DNA of 64,000 bases. Source: an uncultured Flavobacteriaceae bacterium. GTDB taxonomy: Bacteria; Bacteroidota; Bacteroidia; Flavobacteriales; Flavobacteriaceae. Location: the NCBI GenBank assembly GCA_947497145.1, contig CANMFQ010000013.1, positions 1 through 64,000 of the forward strand, written 5' to 3'. The notes beneath the pieces were generated by a model that did not search any database, had not been told where the DNA came from, and worked only from the letters and a program-made list of their open reading frames with translations. The position numbers and the translations under genes were made by a program. Shown piece after piece: positions 8,826 through 18,144 of the stretch (position 1 is its first letter; each line of letters starts with the position of its first letter).

Positions 8826-9917
8826 ATGAAAATAACACTACAAAAAATATCGCTATCATTACTGTTGCTATTTCCGCTCCTACTTGCAGCTAGCGACGGA
8901 AATTGTTATGGCAAATACAGCAAAGAAAAAACAATAAAAAAAGAATTTTCTGTTGATGCAGACGCCGTTTTAAAGGTAGATAACAGTTACGGCAACCTCA
9001 ATATTACCTCATGGAATGAAAACCGTGTAGTTATTGAAGTTCATATAAAAACAGCTGGTAATAATGAAGAAAAGGTATTGAAAAAATTAAATCAAATTTC
9101 TGTTGATTTTGAAGCTACTAATCAGCTAGTATCTGCACGCACTGTTTTTGAAAAATCGCGTAGCAATTGGGGTTGGAACTGGGGTAGCAACAATGATGTA
9201 CATATGCAAATTAACTACACCATTAAAGTACCCATAAAAAATAACGTTCGATTAAATAACGACTACGGAAGTATTATTCTTGATCGTATTGATGGTCATG
9301 CCAAAATTAGTTGCGACTACGGGCGCTTAGAAATTGGAGAATTGAGAGGACGAAACAATGAACTAAATTTTGATTACACCTCAAAATCTACCATTGAGTT
9401 TATGAATAGCGGCACCATAAAAGCTGATTATTCAGACTTTACCATAGAAAAAGCAGGAGATTTAATCATTAAAGCCGATTACACAAATTCAACCATAAGA
9501 AGCATGAAAAACTTAGATTATTCAAGTGATTATGGCAATATCACCGTTGAATCTGCCGAAAATATTCAAGGTAATGGCAGCTATATTACCATAAAACTAG
9601 GCACTGTACATGGTAACGTAGCCATTAATACTGATTATGGTTCTGTAAAAATTGCTAAAATGGCTGCCGATGCAGGCAATGTAAAAATACACAGCGATTA
9701 CACAGGCATAAAAATTGGGTACGACCCCAATTATCATTTTAACTTTGAAATAAACACGTCATACGCAGGTGTTAGAGGTATTGATGATTTTGAGTTAAAC
9801 ATTAGCCAAGTTAAGAATACTAGTAAATACTACAAAGGGTATTATGGTAATGAAACAAGCCCTAATTTCATTGACCTTTCAAGTGATTATGGAGGCATTA
9901 CTTTATACCAAAATTAA
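8826..9917 (+). CDS. DUF4097-like beta-helical putative adhesin
   Basis: Signal peptide and repeated DYGx/DYTx strands (DNSYGNL, NDYGSI, CDYGRL, SDYGNI, TDYGSV, SDYGGI). Confidence 0.75.
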   Translation: MKITLQKISLSLLLLFPLLLAASDGNCYGKYSKEKTIKKEFSVDADAVLKVDNSYGNLNITSWNENRVVIEVHIKTAGNNEEKVLKKLNQISVDFEATNQLVSARTVFEKSRSNWGWNWGSNNDVHMQINYTIKVPIKNNVRLNNDYGSIILDRIDGHAKISCDYGRLEIGELRGRNNELNFDYTSKSTIEFMNSGTIKADYSDFTIEKAGDLIIKADYTNSTIRSMKNLDYSSDYGNITVESAENIQGNGSYITIKLGTVHGNVAINTDYGSVKIAKMAADAGNVKIHSDYTGIKIGYDPNYHFNFEINTSYAGVRGIDDFELNISQVKNTSKYYKGYYGNETSPNFIDLSSDYGGITLYQN

Positions 9918-10054
9918 TATAGCACACACGCACTACATCGCAGGAATGCAGAGCATTAAAAAACGTTAAAAACAAACAGCAATCAGTCAATTTAGTACAA
10001 AGCAATAGCTGTATTTTTTTGACAAATTATAACTATCAATTAAAAATCAAACAC

Positions 10055-10777
10055 ATGAAAAAACTATTGAGCCTAAGTTTAGTATTTGTAACCATCTCTT
10101 GTGCTGCACAATGGGGTAAAAAAATAAAAGGAAACGGAAATGTGGTCACCATTGAAAGAAACGTTGGTGACTACGATGCCATTTCAGTAGCGGGTTGGTA
10201 TGACGTAGATTTAGTTGAAGGTAAGGAAGGAAAACTAACCTTAGAGGGAGAATCAAACCTATTAACACACATCAAAACCGAAGTAAAAAACGGAAGATTA
10301 GTAATTAAAATAGAAAACGGCTGTAATTTAAAACCTGCATCACCCAGAAACACTATAAAAATTACCGTTCCTGTTGAAGATATATCGTCAATTTCTCTAT
10401 CTGGTTCAGGTGATATTGTAGGTAAAACAACTATTAAAGCCGATGATTTTAAAACAAGCATGTCAGGTTCTGGCGATATCACTTTAGCTATTGAAGCTGA
10501 TGCTATAAACACCAGCATGTCAGGCTCTGGTGACATCAAACTAAGTGGGCGTACCAATAGTTTTGAGGCTCGGGTTTCAGGTAGCGGTGATATAAAAGCC
10601 TATACCCTTGAAGCAGATCATGTAGAGGCAACAGTTTCTGGCTCTGCTGATATAAAAATTACCGCAAACAAGAGTTTAAAAGCACGAGTATCAGGTTCTG
10701 GAGATATTAGCTACCGTGGTAATCCAGATAAGGTAGACACCAAATCTTCAGGTTCAGGAGATATTTCAAAAGCATAA
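10055..10777 (+). CDS. DUF2807 / head GIN domain secreted protein with SGSGDI repeats
   Basis: Likely start MKKLLSLSLVFVTISCAAQWG (downstream of the track start); seven SGS(G/A)DI motifs. Confidence 0.85.
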   Translation: MKKLLSLSLVFVTISCAAQWGKKIKGNGNVVTIERNVGDYDAISVAGWYDVDLVEGKEGKLTLEGESNLLTHIKTEVKNGRLVIKIENGCNLKPASPRNTIKITVPVEDISSISLSGSGDIVGKTTIKADDFKTSMSGSGDITLAIEADAINTSMSGSGDIKLSGRTNSFEARVSGSGDIKAYTLEADHVEATVSGSADIKITANKSLKARVSGSGDISYRGNPDKVDTKSSGSGDISKA

Positions 10778-10857
10778 AACGGAGCTTATTCATCAATCAA
10801 AAACGCCCTTAAATTTATTTGTAAAAATTTATAGGTAATCAACATCGCTAATCAAAC

Positions 10858-10888
10858 AAAAAGTCTCTTTCATCAAGAGGCTTTTTTT
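10858..10888 (+). terminator. Terminator after the DUF2807 gene
   Basis: AAAAGTCTCTT-tcatc-AAGAGGCTTTTTTT. Confidence 0.65.
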
Positions 10889-11041
10889 ATGGTACAAACT
10901 CAGCCGTAGCACTAAAAAGAGCACAAACCCAAGCACTATTACCCTAGCGTATTGCACCCCAACCAAACAGTAGCAGCTACAATCGTTTTCTAAAAAAGGC
11001 CAAAATGCTTTCATTTATCTATTTAAATGTAAATTTGACCA

Positions 11042-12781
11042 ATGCAAAAAGTATTTCCATTTCTGGCATGGTTATCAAATTATAAGCGAACCGATTTTTT
11101 AAGCGATTTGGTAGCAGGGCTTACCGTAGGTGTTATTTTAATTCCGCAGGGCATGGCGTATGCTATGATTGCTGGCCTCCCTCCTGTTTACGGACTTTAT
11201 GCTTCCATTTTTCCGCTCTTAGTATATATGTTTTTAGGCACCTCCAGGCATTTAGCGCTGGGGCCTGTTGCTATGGACTCGCTATTAGTAGCCGCAGGCT
11301 TAGGCACGCTCACTATTCATGGGGTAGAAAATTATATTGCCATGGCCATTTTTTTGGCTTTCATGGTAGGTGCAATACAACTGCTTTTAGGAATATGCCG
11401 TATGGGCTTTTTGGTGAATTTTTTATCAAAACCCGTTATTAGCGGCTTTACCTCAGCTGCAGCACTAATTATTATTTTTAGCCAACTCAAACATTTACTG
11501 GGTACCAACATTGAAAAAAGTAATAAATTTCACCAATTACTACTCAATGCTTTTGAAAAAATTTCAGAAACTAACAGCTATGATTTCGTCATTGGCATTC
11601 TAGGTATTGTAATCATCATTGGATTAAAAAAATGGAGCAAAAAAATACCTTCGATACTCTTTGTAGTTATTTTAGGAATTCTTGCTGTATACTTCTTCAA
11701 TCTAAGTACTTATGGTATTAAAATTGTGGGTACTATCCCTACAGGATTACCCAACTTCGCCATTCCCAACATCAATTTAGATAATGTGCTAAGTATATGG
11801 CCCATAGCTTTAACACTCGCTCTAGTTGGCTATCTTGAAACCATATCAATTGGTAAGGCGCTTGAAGAAAAAGCAGGTATCGAAACTGTAGACTCCAATC
11901 AAGAACTTGTTGCCTTAGGCTTTTCAAATATTATTGGCTCATTTTTTCAATCATACCCAGCCACAGCTAGTTTTTCTCGATCGGCAATCAACGGAGACGC
12001 AGGAGCCCGAACCAATTTATCAGCAATATTTGCTGTTATCTTAGTGGTGCTTACCCTATTGTTTTTAACACCTTTATTTTACTATTTACCCAATGCTATT
12101 TTGGCAAGTATTATCATGGTTTCTGTTTTTGGACTGATTGATTTGTCATACGCAAAAAATCTATGGAATAACCGTAAAGACGAGTTCATAGGTTTGGTTG
12201 TCACCTTTTTAACGACCCTTTTTGCAGGTATTCCGCAAGGCATCTTGGTAGGCGTTTTATTTTCATTATTGCTTATGGTATACCGTACTTCAAAACCCCA
12301 TTTTGCCGTTTTAGGGAATATAAAAGGAACCGAATACTATAAAAACATACAACGCTTTGGTGACGAAGTAGTTGAACGCAACGACCTTTTAATTGTTCGG
12401 TTTGATGCCCAACTATATTTTGGCAACGCCAGTTTTTTTAAGAGAGAACTATTTAAACACATTGATGCCAAAGGCAGCACCCTCCAAGGAGTCATATTAA
12501 ATGCCGAATCAATAAACTATATTGACAGTAGCGCGGCACAAATGCTTACAAAGGTTATTGCTGAAATACATGAGCGCAATATTCAGTTTTATATTGCCGG
12601 CGCCATTGGTCCTGCAAGAGATATTATTTTTAGTAGCGGTATTATTGGTGAATTACACAAAGAGTTCCTTTTTGTAAAAACTAAAGAAGCCGTAGCCTAT
12701 TTTGATGACCCCAGTACTATTTCTATCTTACAAGAAAAAATAGCCAATCAAAACCGGACGAAATTAAACAGAAAAACATAA
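11042..12781 (+). CDS. SulP family inorganic anion (sulfate) transporter with STAS domain
   Basis: GLTVGVILIPQGMAYAMIAGLPPVYGLYASIFPLLVYMFLGTSRHLALGPVA; C-terminal STAS with NYIDSSAAQML. Confidence 0.95.
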   Translation: MQKVFPFLAWLSNYKRTDFLSDLVAGLTVGVILIPQGMAYAMIAGLPPVYGLYASIFPLLVYMFLGTSRHLALGPVAMDSLLVAAGLGTLTIHGVENYIAMAIFLAFMVGAIQLLLGICRMGFLVNFLSKPVISGFTSAAALIIIFSQLKHLLGTNIEKSNKFHQLLLNAFEKISETNSYDFVIGILGIVIIIGLKKWSKKIPSILFVVILGILAVYFFNLSTYGIKIVGTIPTGLPNFAIPNINLDNVLSIWPIALTLALVGYLETISIGKALEEKAGIETVDSNQELVALGFSNIIGSFFQSYPATASFSRSAINGDAGARTNLSAIFAVILVVLTLLFLTPLFYYLPNAILASIIMVSVFGLIDLSYAKNLWNNRKDEFIGLVVTFLTTLFAGIPQGILVGVLFSLLLMVYRTSKPHFAVLGNIKGTEYYKNIQRFGDEVVERNDLLIVRFDAQLYFGNASFFKRELFKHIDAKGSTLQGVILNAESINYIDSSAAQMLTKVIAEIHERNIQFYIAGAIGPARDIIFSSGIIGELHKEFLFVKTKEAVAYFDDPSTISILQEKIANQNRTKLNRKT

Positions 12782-12958
12782 GAAAATTTACAGAAGCCTT
12801 ACTTTTGCACCCAACATACCTAATAGTAGCTTACTGTCTTGGTAGTCAGCACCCAAAAAGAGGGCAAAGAACAACAAAGAGTATTATAATAAACGACTAA
12901 TATGAGCTCAAAATAAGTTTTGGGTTAATACCCCATAACAGGGGCAATACATGAATTT

Positions 12959-14368
12959 ATGAATATAGAACAAATATATACAGGCTGTTTAGCACAAGGA
13001 GCATATTACATTGAAAGTAACGGAGAGGTTGCTATCATTGATCCGCTAAGAGAAGTACAACCTTACTTAGACCGTGCTAAACGCGACCAAGCGAAGATTA
13101 AATATATTTTTGAAACTCATTTTCATGCCGATTTTGTCAGTGGCCATGTTACTCTTTCTCAACAAAGTGGTGCTCCTATTGTATTTGGCCCTCAAGCAAA
13201 CCCTAGTTTTGAAGCCATAATAGCCAAAGACGAACAAGAGTTTAAGCTTGGTGATATTACCATTACGGTTTTGCACACCCCAGGGCATACCATGGAAAGC
13301 ACCACCTATCTTTTAAAAGATGCCCAAGGTAAAGATCATGCTATTTTTTCAGGAGACACCTTGTTTTTGGGTGATGTTGGCAGACCCGATTTAGCGCAAA
13401 AAGCGGCTGAAATGACCCAGGAGGATTTAGCTGGAATTTTATATGACAGTTTACGAACCAAAATAATGCCTTTGGCTGATGATGTTATTGTATACCCCGC
13501 TCATGGGGCTGGCTCTGCCTGTGGTAAAAATATGATGAAAGAAACGGTAGACACCCTAGGCAACCAAAAAAAGGTAAACTACGCCCTACGTGCCGATATG
13601 ACAAAGGAAGAGTTTATAACAGAAGTTACTGATGGTCTTTTGCCACCACCAAAATACTTTCCTTTAAATGTAAAAATGAACAAAGAAGGCTATGAAGATA
13701 TTGCCGCTGTACTAGACAGAGGAACTACCGCATTATCACCCGATGATTTTGAAACAGCTGCCAATGAAACAGGTGCTTTAGTACTTGATGTACGTCACCA
13801 AAATGATTTTGTAAAAGGCCATATACCACGGGCCATTTTTATTGGCTTAAATGGCGATTTCGCTCCTTGGGTGGGTGCCCTTATTGCTGATACCAAACAG
13901 CCTATATTATTGGTTATACCTGAAGGAAAAGAAAAAGAGACCATTACCCGACTGTCAAGAGTTGGTTTTGATGGCACTATTGGCTATTTAAACGGAAGTT
14001 TTGATGCATGGGTAAAAGCTGGAAAAGAATTTGATACCATCACCTCCCTCCCTGCCGATGAAGTAACACCAAAAATAAATAAAAAAGAAGCCGTAGTTTT
14101 TGACGTTAGAAAAGAAGGGGAATTTCAAGCAGAACATATTGCAAATGCCAAGCACACCCCCTTAAGCGCATTAAACACCTATTTAGGTGAGTTTCCATCA
14201 GCAGGTACGTTTTATGTGCATTGTGCAGGAGGGTATCGTTCGGTAATTGCTGCTTCTATTCTAAAAAGTAGGGGTATTCATAATTTTATTGATATCGCAG
14301 GCGGGTTTGGTGCGCTTAAAAAATCAGGTGCCGAGGTTACTGATTATGTGTGCCCTTCAACTTTATGA
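12959..14368 (+). CDS. MBL-fold metallo-hydrolase fused to two rhodanese domains (persulfide dioxygenase-like)
   Basis: THFHADFVSGH, HTPGHTMES, SGDTLFLGDVGRPDL, then two rhodanese domains; only the second has a Cys loop (VHCAGGYRS). Confidence 0.93.
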   Translation: MNIEQIYTGCLAQGAYYIESNGEVAIIDPLREVQPYLDRAKRDQAKIKYIFETHFHADFVSGHVTLSQQSGAPIVFGPQANPSFEAIIAKDEQEFKLGDITITVLHTPGHTMESTTYLLKDAQGKDHAIFSGDTLFLGDVGRPDLAQKAAEMTQEDLAGILYDSLRTKIMPLADDVIVYPAHGAGSACGKNMMKETVDTLGNQKKVNYALRADMTKEEFITEVTDGLLPPPKYFPLNVKMNKEGYEDIAAVLDRGTTALSPDDFETAANETGALVLDVRHQNDFVKGHIPRAIFIGLNGDFAPWVGALIADTKQPILLVIPEGKEKETITRLSRVGFDGTIGYLNGSFDAWVKAGKEFDTITSLPADEVTPKINKKEAVVFDVRKEGEFQAEHIANAKHTPLSALNTYLGEFPSAGTFYVHCAGGYRSVIAASILKSRGIHNFIDIAGGFGALKKSGAEVTDYVCPSTL

Positions 14369-14489
14369 TGGTTTGCCATTAGTGTGATGCTATTAAACAA
14401 TAATAACTACCCCTTTGTACGGTACGTACGCCCTATAAAGGCAGCTGTATTAACTAAACTGACCGCTTTGTTGGCACTCTGTGGAGATG

Positions 14490-14619
14490 ATTGCATTAGC
14501 GATGCTTTTATGATGATTAATTCATGCACCCCTATTAAAGTGCTTTTAAAACATTTGGCTGCAAAACCACCCATGTAGTAACAAATACTTTTACATCTAT
14601 TAAAAATCGCTTAGATTAG
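14490..14619 (+). pseudogene. Tyrosine recombinase C-terminal remnant, frameshifted
   Basis: ...CTPIKVLLKHLAAK, then a frame change into KTTHVVTNTFTSIKNRLD*; same integrase C-terminus as 723-968. Confidence 0.65.
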
Positions 14620-14675
14620 TACTACTAAAAAAAGAAATGTACGTACTTGAGTACGGTTATACAATTGTTGGCAAA
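14569..14675 (+). repeat. Dispersed repeat copy 2 (integrase 3' end plus spacer)
   Basis: ACCCATGTAGTAACAAATACTTTTA...CTTAGATTAGTACTACTAAAAAAAGAAATGTACGTACTTGAGTACGGTTATACAATTGTTGGCAAA. Contains the CGTACT-TG-AGTACG inverted repeat. Confidence 0.85.
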
Positions 14676-14683
14676 CATTTCAG

Positions 14684-15256
14684 ATGAGCGAAAGCGAATA
14701 CAAAGGAATTCTACATAAACATGTAAATCAGCTTGCGAATATCAACCCGAGATTTCATAGAATTTCGAGTATGCTATTGGACCATATGTATATGTCGATA
14801 GTTACAGTTCCACCTTTGGGTCTGTTAATGATACTCATGACTACTGGGATTTTAAAATTTAGCGACCAACTTTTGAGAATTGGTTACTTATCTATGTTCT
14901 TCATTTATCTCAATAAAGACTTTTTTAAAGCAAAAAGTCCAGCCAAAAGGATTTTAGGTTATCAAGTAATTAATCGAAAAAATGGAGAACGTGCCAATGA
15001 GTTACAATGCTTTATTAGAAATCTAACTATATGTGTCATCTGGCCACTAGAAGTAATCATCGGACTTATTAACCCTGAAAGACGCATTGGAGATTTCTTG
15101 GCCAATACTAAAGTCATAAAATCGGATAAGGAAAAGCTAAAAACAATCTGGATAGATTTTAAAAATATTCGTTTAAAGCCAAGCTATTTGCTTATTATTA
15201 TTATCGGAATAATATATTTTTATGGCGTTAATAAATTAATGATAAGATTAGAATGA
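14684..15256 (+). CDS. RDD family membrane protein
   Basis: KRILGYQVINRKNGERANELQCFIRNLT...INPERRIGDFLANTKVI, with hydrophobic segments. Confidence 0.75.
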   Translation: MSESEYKGILHKHVNQLANINPRFHRISSMLLDHMYMSIVTVPPLGLLMILMTTGILKFSDQLLRIGYLSMFFIYLNKDFFKAKSPAKRILGYQVINRKNGERANELQCFIRNLTICVIWPLEVIIGLINPERRIGDFLANTKVIKSDKEKLKTIWIDFKNIRLKPSYLLIIIIGIIYFYGVNKLMIRLE

Positions 15257-15269
15257 AAACGATTTACCA

Positions 15270-15345
15270 GTCGAGTAAGCAAAGGGAATTTCACCCCTAA
15301 ATGGCACACAGAACCGTACGTGATAGTCCCGCGTAATACAGCTCT
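15270..15345 (-). ncRNA. Group II intron 3'-end remnant (domain V/VI-like), no RT ORF
   Basis: Minus strand GAGCTGTATTACGCGGGACTATCACGTACGGTTC is 34 nt with AGC triad and lower stem GAGCTGTA/TACGGTTC (15311-15344). It is followed by GGGGTGAAATTCCC (DVI-like) and a TTACTCGAC end. Confidence 0.55.
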
Positions 15346-15819
15346 TGTTAAACAGTCTTTGGTTTAAGTTCTAATGAACTTATAACCCAGCTTACTAATG
15401 GTTCAAGACCTTACCCCTCACCATAAGGGATTTGCATTGGTTTGTAATATCCAATTATGACAATGTAGAAATTGCCGACCAAATTTCGATAATTCCAACT
15501 TAACGCTTTCAAAATAACGGAAATTGGCAACCATGTTTGTATCCAGCTTTTATAACCCATAATTCATCTTCTCTTCTTACTAAGTCAAATCATTTGGTAT
15601 AAAATACCGATTAAATCAAATAGCACATAAAATGAGGATTTAAACATAATTCAAATTTAAGTAAGATATTTACTACAGTAAATGTAGGTTTTATGCAATT
15701 TTATACATTATACTACGTTTTATCCTGTATTATGAGCATTTAATCGATTTTTTCAATACTACAAGAATTGAATACACTAGCAAAAAACGCTTTCAGGTAT
15801 ACATTAATAATTAGTAAAA

Positions 15820-16335
15820 ATGAAAAGTAGCTTTATATTCTTATTCGTTGTTTTTAGTGTCTGCGCACAAGAACCAGATGAATCATCGGTACGTTTATTA
15901 AGGTCTACCATAACCACCGTAGGCTCATCTTCTACTTCTTTTAATAATTATTACATAGCGCAAAGTATTGGTCAATCAGGAATAATAGGGAAAGTAGACG
16001 TAGACAAGACAACAGTACAACAAGGTTTTCTCTCAAGTATTATGTCTTTTGAAATAAATAATACTAGTGATGAATTAGTAAATGAAATCTTAGAATTCGT
16101 CGTATTCCCCAATCCATTTATTGACTATGTAGAAGTTAGTTTTTCAAAAAAAATACAGCAAGATATTCTTATTGATATAACCGATGATACTGGTAGACTA
16201 ATTAAAAGCAAAAAATATTTACCAACGAACAAAATTAAAATCCCTATCGGTGATATTAGTGTAGGCCTTTATTTTTTGCAGATTAAAACGGGTGAAAATG
16301 TGGAAATCAAAAAAATAATAAAAACAGATCATTAG
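15820..16335 (+). CDS. Secreted protein with T9SS type A sorting domain
   Basis: Signal peptide; C-terminal VFPNPFIDYVEVSFSKK...DISVGLYFLQIKTGENVEIKKIIKTDH. Confidence 0.85.
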   Translation: MKSSFIFLFVVFSVCAQEPDESSVRLLRSTITTVGSSSTSFNNYYIAQSIGQSGIIGKVDVDKTTVQQGFLSSIMSFEINNTSDELVNEILEFVVFPNPFIDYVEVSFSKKIQQDILIDITDDTGRLIKSKKYLPTNKIKIPIGDISVGLYFLQIKTGENVEIKKIIKTDH

Positions 16336-16336
16336 C

Positions 16337-16999
16337 GTGCTAAAAAACGAAATTACATACTTAATTTTATTTTTTTGCCTCGAATTTGGTTTTTTGCTCA
16401 AGGTAAATGCACAACAAATTTATGTAGAAATAGGTGCTGCAAATGCCATTTTTAAGGATTATCAAAATAGTAAAGGCGAAAATACACTAGAAGCCTATTC
16501 CTCAAAGCCACTTAGGCCATTTTTAGCATGTGGTTATCGGTTAAATATTTTGAACAACAAAGTACACCTTAACATCGGCTTAAATGAAAGTAGTTATCGC
16601 ATTGAAACGGCCTTTTTATTAAACAATACAACAATACCTACAACCTATAAATTATCGTATTTAGGTTTACTAGTAGGAACAAATATTTCCATCATCAAAT
16701 GGAAAGATATTATGTTTCAACTACATGCTCATTTATCTAATGATTGGTTAACCTCTGCAGTTAATGAGTATGAAAATCACAAAATAGATTTATATAGGCA
16801 ACTAGATAAAAGAATATTAAGGTATCACGCAGGGCTTGCAATGCAATATAATGTATCTAATGATATCGATATTTTTTTAAAATATACAATTGCAAATAGC
16901 TTTAAACTGCAAAGCCAAGATTTTCAAAATGGTGAGCATTACTCTTTACTAACTAAATCTTTATCCATAGGGTTATTATACACAATAAGGAGATGGTGA
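16337..16999 (+). CDS. Putative outer-membrane beta-barrel protein
   Basis: Signal peptide and alternating beta-strand pattern ending in an aromatic residue (..SIGLLYTIRRW); GTG start; translationally close to neighbours. Confidence 0.6.
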   Translation: MLKNEITYLILFFCLEFGFLLKVNAQQIYVEIGAANAIFKDYQNSKGENTLEAYSSKPLRPFLACGYRLNILNNKVHLNIGLNESSYRIETAFLLNNTTIPTTYKLSYLGLLVGTNISIIKWKDIMFQLHAHLSNDWLTSAVNEYENHKIDLYRQLDKRILRYHAGLAMQYNVSNDIDIFLKYTIANSFKLQSQDFQNGEHYSLLTKSLSIGLLYTIRRW

Positions 17000-18126
17000 A
17001 AACGAATAAAATAACAGTAGCATTTTTGTTTTTTATACTAAGCACAGTAGCATATAGTCAAACTCCTGGGTTTAACTATCAGGCTTTAATTTTAGATAAT
17101 ACTGAAGTTGAAATACCGGGCGAAGCTATAACATCGAAAAGACCTCTAGCCCTAGAGAATGTTATAATGCGCTTTTCTATAGAAAGTACCAATACCATTT
17201 TATACACAGAAACTCATGATGTAGTTACTGATGAAAATGGTATGATCTCGGTTATTGTAGGCGAAGGAGTGCCAGTCACCTCTACGTTTGATCAAATAGC
17301 ATGGGATGGCGAGTTAAAATACTTAAATGTAGAAATAAATATAGTACGCAATAATGAAGGGTTTACCCTTTTAGATTCACAAAAAATAGTATACCTACCA
17401 CAAGAAATTCCTGAGAATACTACTAAGATCGTATATAGTTTAAACGATTTAACCGAACCTCATGATATTGGAGAAATAGTATTGGTAAAAAATTACAATG
17501 CTACTAACCAAGCTGTATTCGTTATTTGGAATGGAGAAGAATGGTTGGCTGTTTCTGGTGATTCTAGTCCAATTATCGAAAATGCCATTTTGCAGGTGGC
17601 TAATGCTGTAGATAGAGATAACCAATTTCCTAATCCGGAAATAGGAGATCAAGTATGGAATCGCAGCTGCTCTTGTGTACAAGTATTTAACGGTACATCT
17701 TGGATATCAACTAGTAATATTAGCGCATTAAATGGGGTAACCAAAAATGGAGATATTATTAAACTAGGAGGCGCATTAACAGAGCCTACTGAAATTACAA
17801 CCAGCCCAAACAATACACTGGCCATAAAAAACCTTGAAGAATCAAATTTAGAAGAAGATTTATTTGTAAAAATAGATGCAACAACAGGAGTTCTTAAACG
17901 CAGTACTGTATCCTCAGTAGTAAAGCAAGAAGAAGCAATAATATATGCTACTAATTTTCAACTCAATTTCACCACTCCTTTACCTATCACAGACCCAAAA
18001 AAAATTGATGTTTATAGAAATGGCGTTAAAATAGATTTTACCGTACTAAATAATTCTACCATTAAATTAGAACAAGACGCTATTTGCTATGAAAATGATA
18101 AAATAAGAATCGTACAATTATACTAA
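16993..18126 (+). CDS. Secreted modular protein (tail-fibre-like modules)
   Basis: Signal peptide; GDQVWNRSCSCVQVFNGTSWI module and C-terminal VYRNGVKIDFTV module shared with neighbours. Confidence 0.65.
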   Translation: MVKTNKITVAFLFFILSTVAYSQTPGFNYQALILDNTEVEIPGEAITSKRPLALENVIMRFSIESTNTILYTETHDVVTDENGMISVIVGEGVPVTSTFDQIAWDGELKYLNVEINIVRNNEGFTLLDSQKIVYLPQEIPENTTKIVYSLNDLTEPHDIGEIVLVKNYNATNQAVFVIWNGEEWLAVSGDSSPIIENAILQVANAVDRDNQFPNPEIGDQVWNRSCSCVQVFNGTSWISTSNISALNGVTKNGDIIKLGGALTEPTEITTSPNNTLAIKNLEESNLEEDLFVKIDATTGVLKRSTVSSVVKQEEAIIYATNFQLNFTTPLPITDPKKIDVYRNGVKIDFTVLNNSTIKLEQDAICYENDKIRIVQLY

Positions 18127-18144
18127 CATTTAAAACCAACAGAA

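Noticed and set aside
10171-10557. Antisense ORF over the SGSGDI gene (128 aa)
   Set aside because: Mirror-image frame arising from the repeat composition; no independent coding evidence.
14384-14578. 64-aa + strand ORF as a genuine protein
   Set aside because: Its end is better explained as a frameshifted integrase C-terminal remnant.
15345-15800. Complete group II intron with RT
   Set aside because: No LtrA-like ORF in any frame; only the 3' domains are recognisable.
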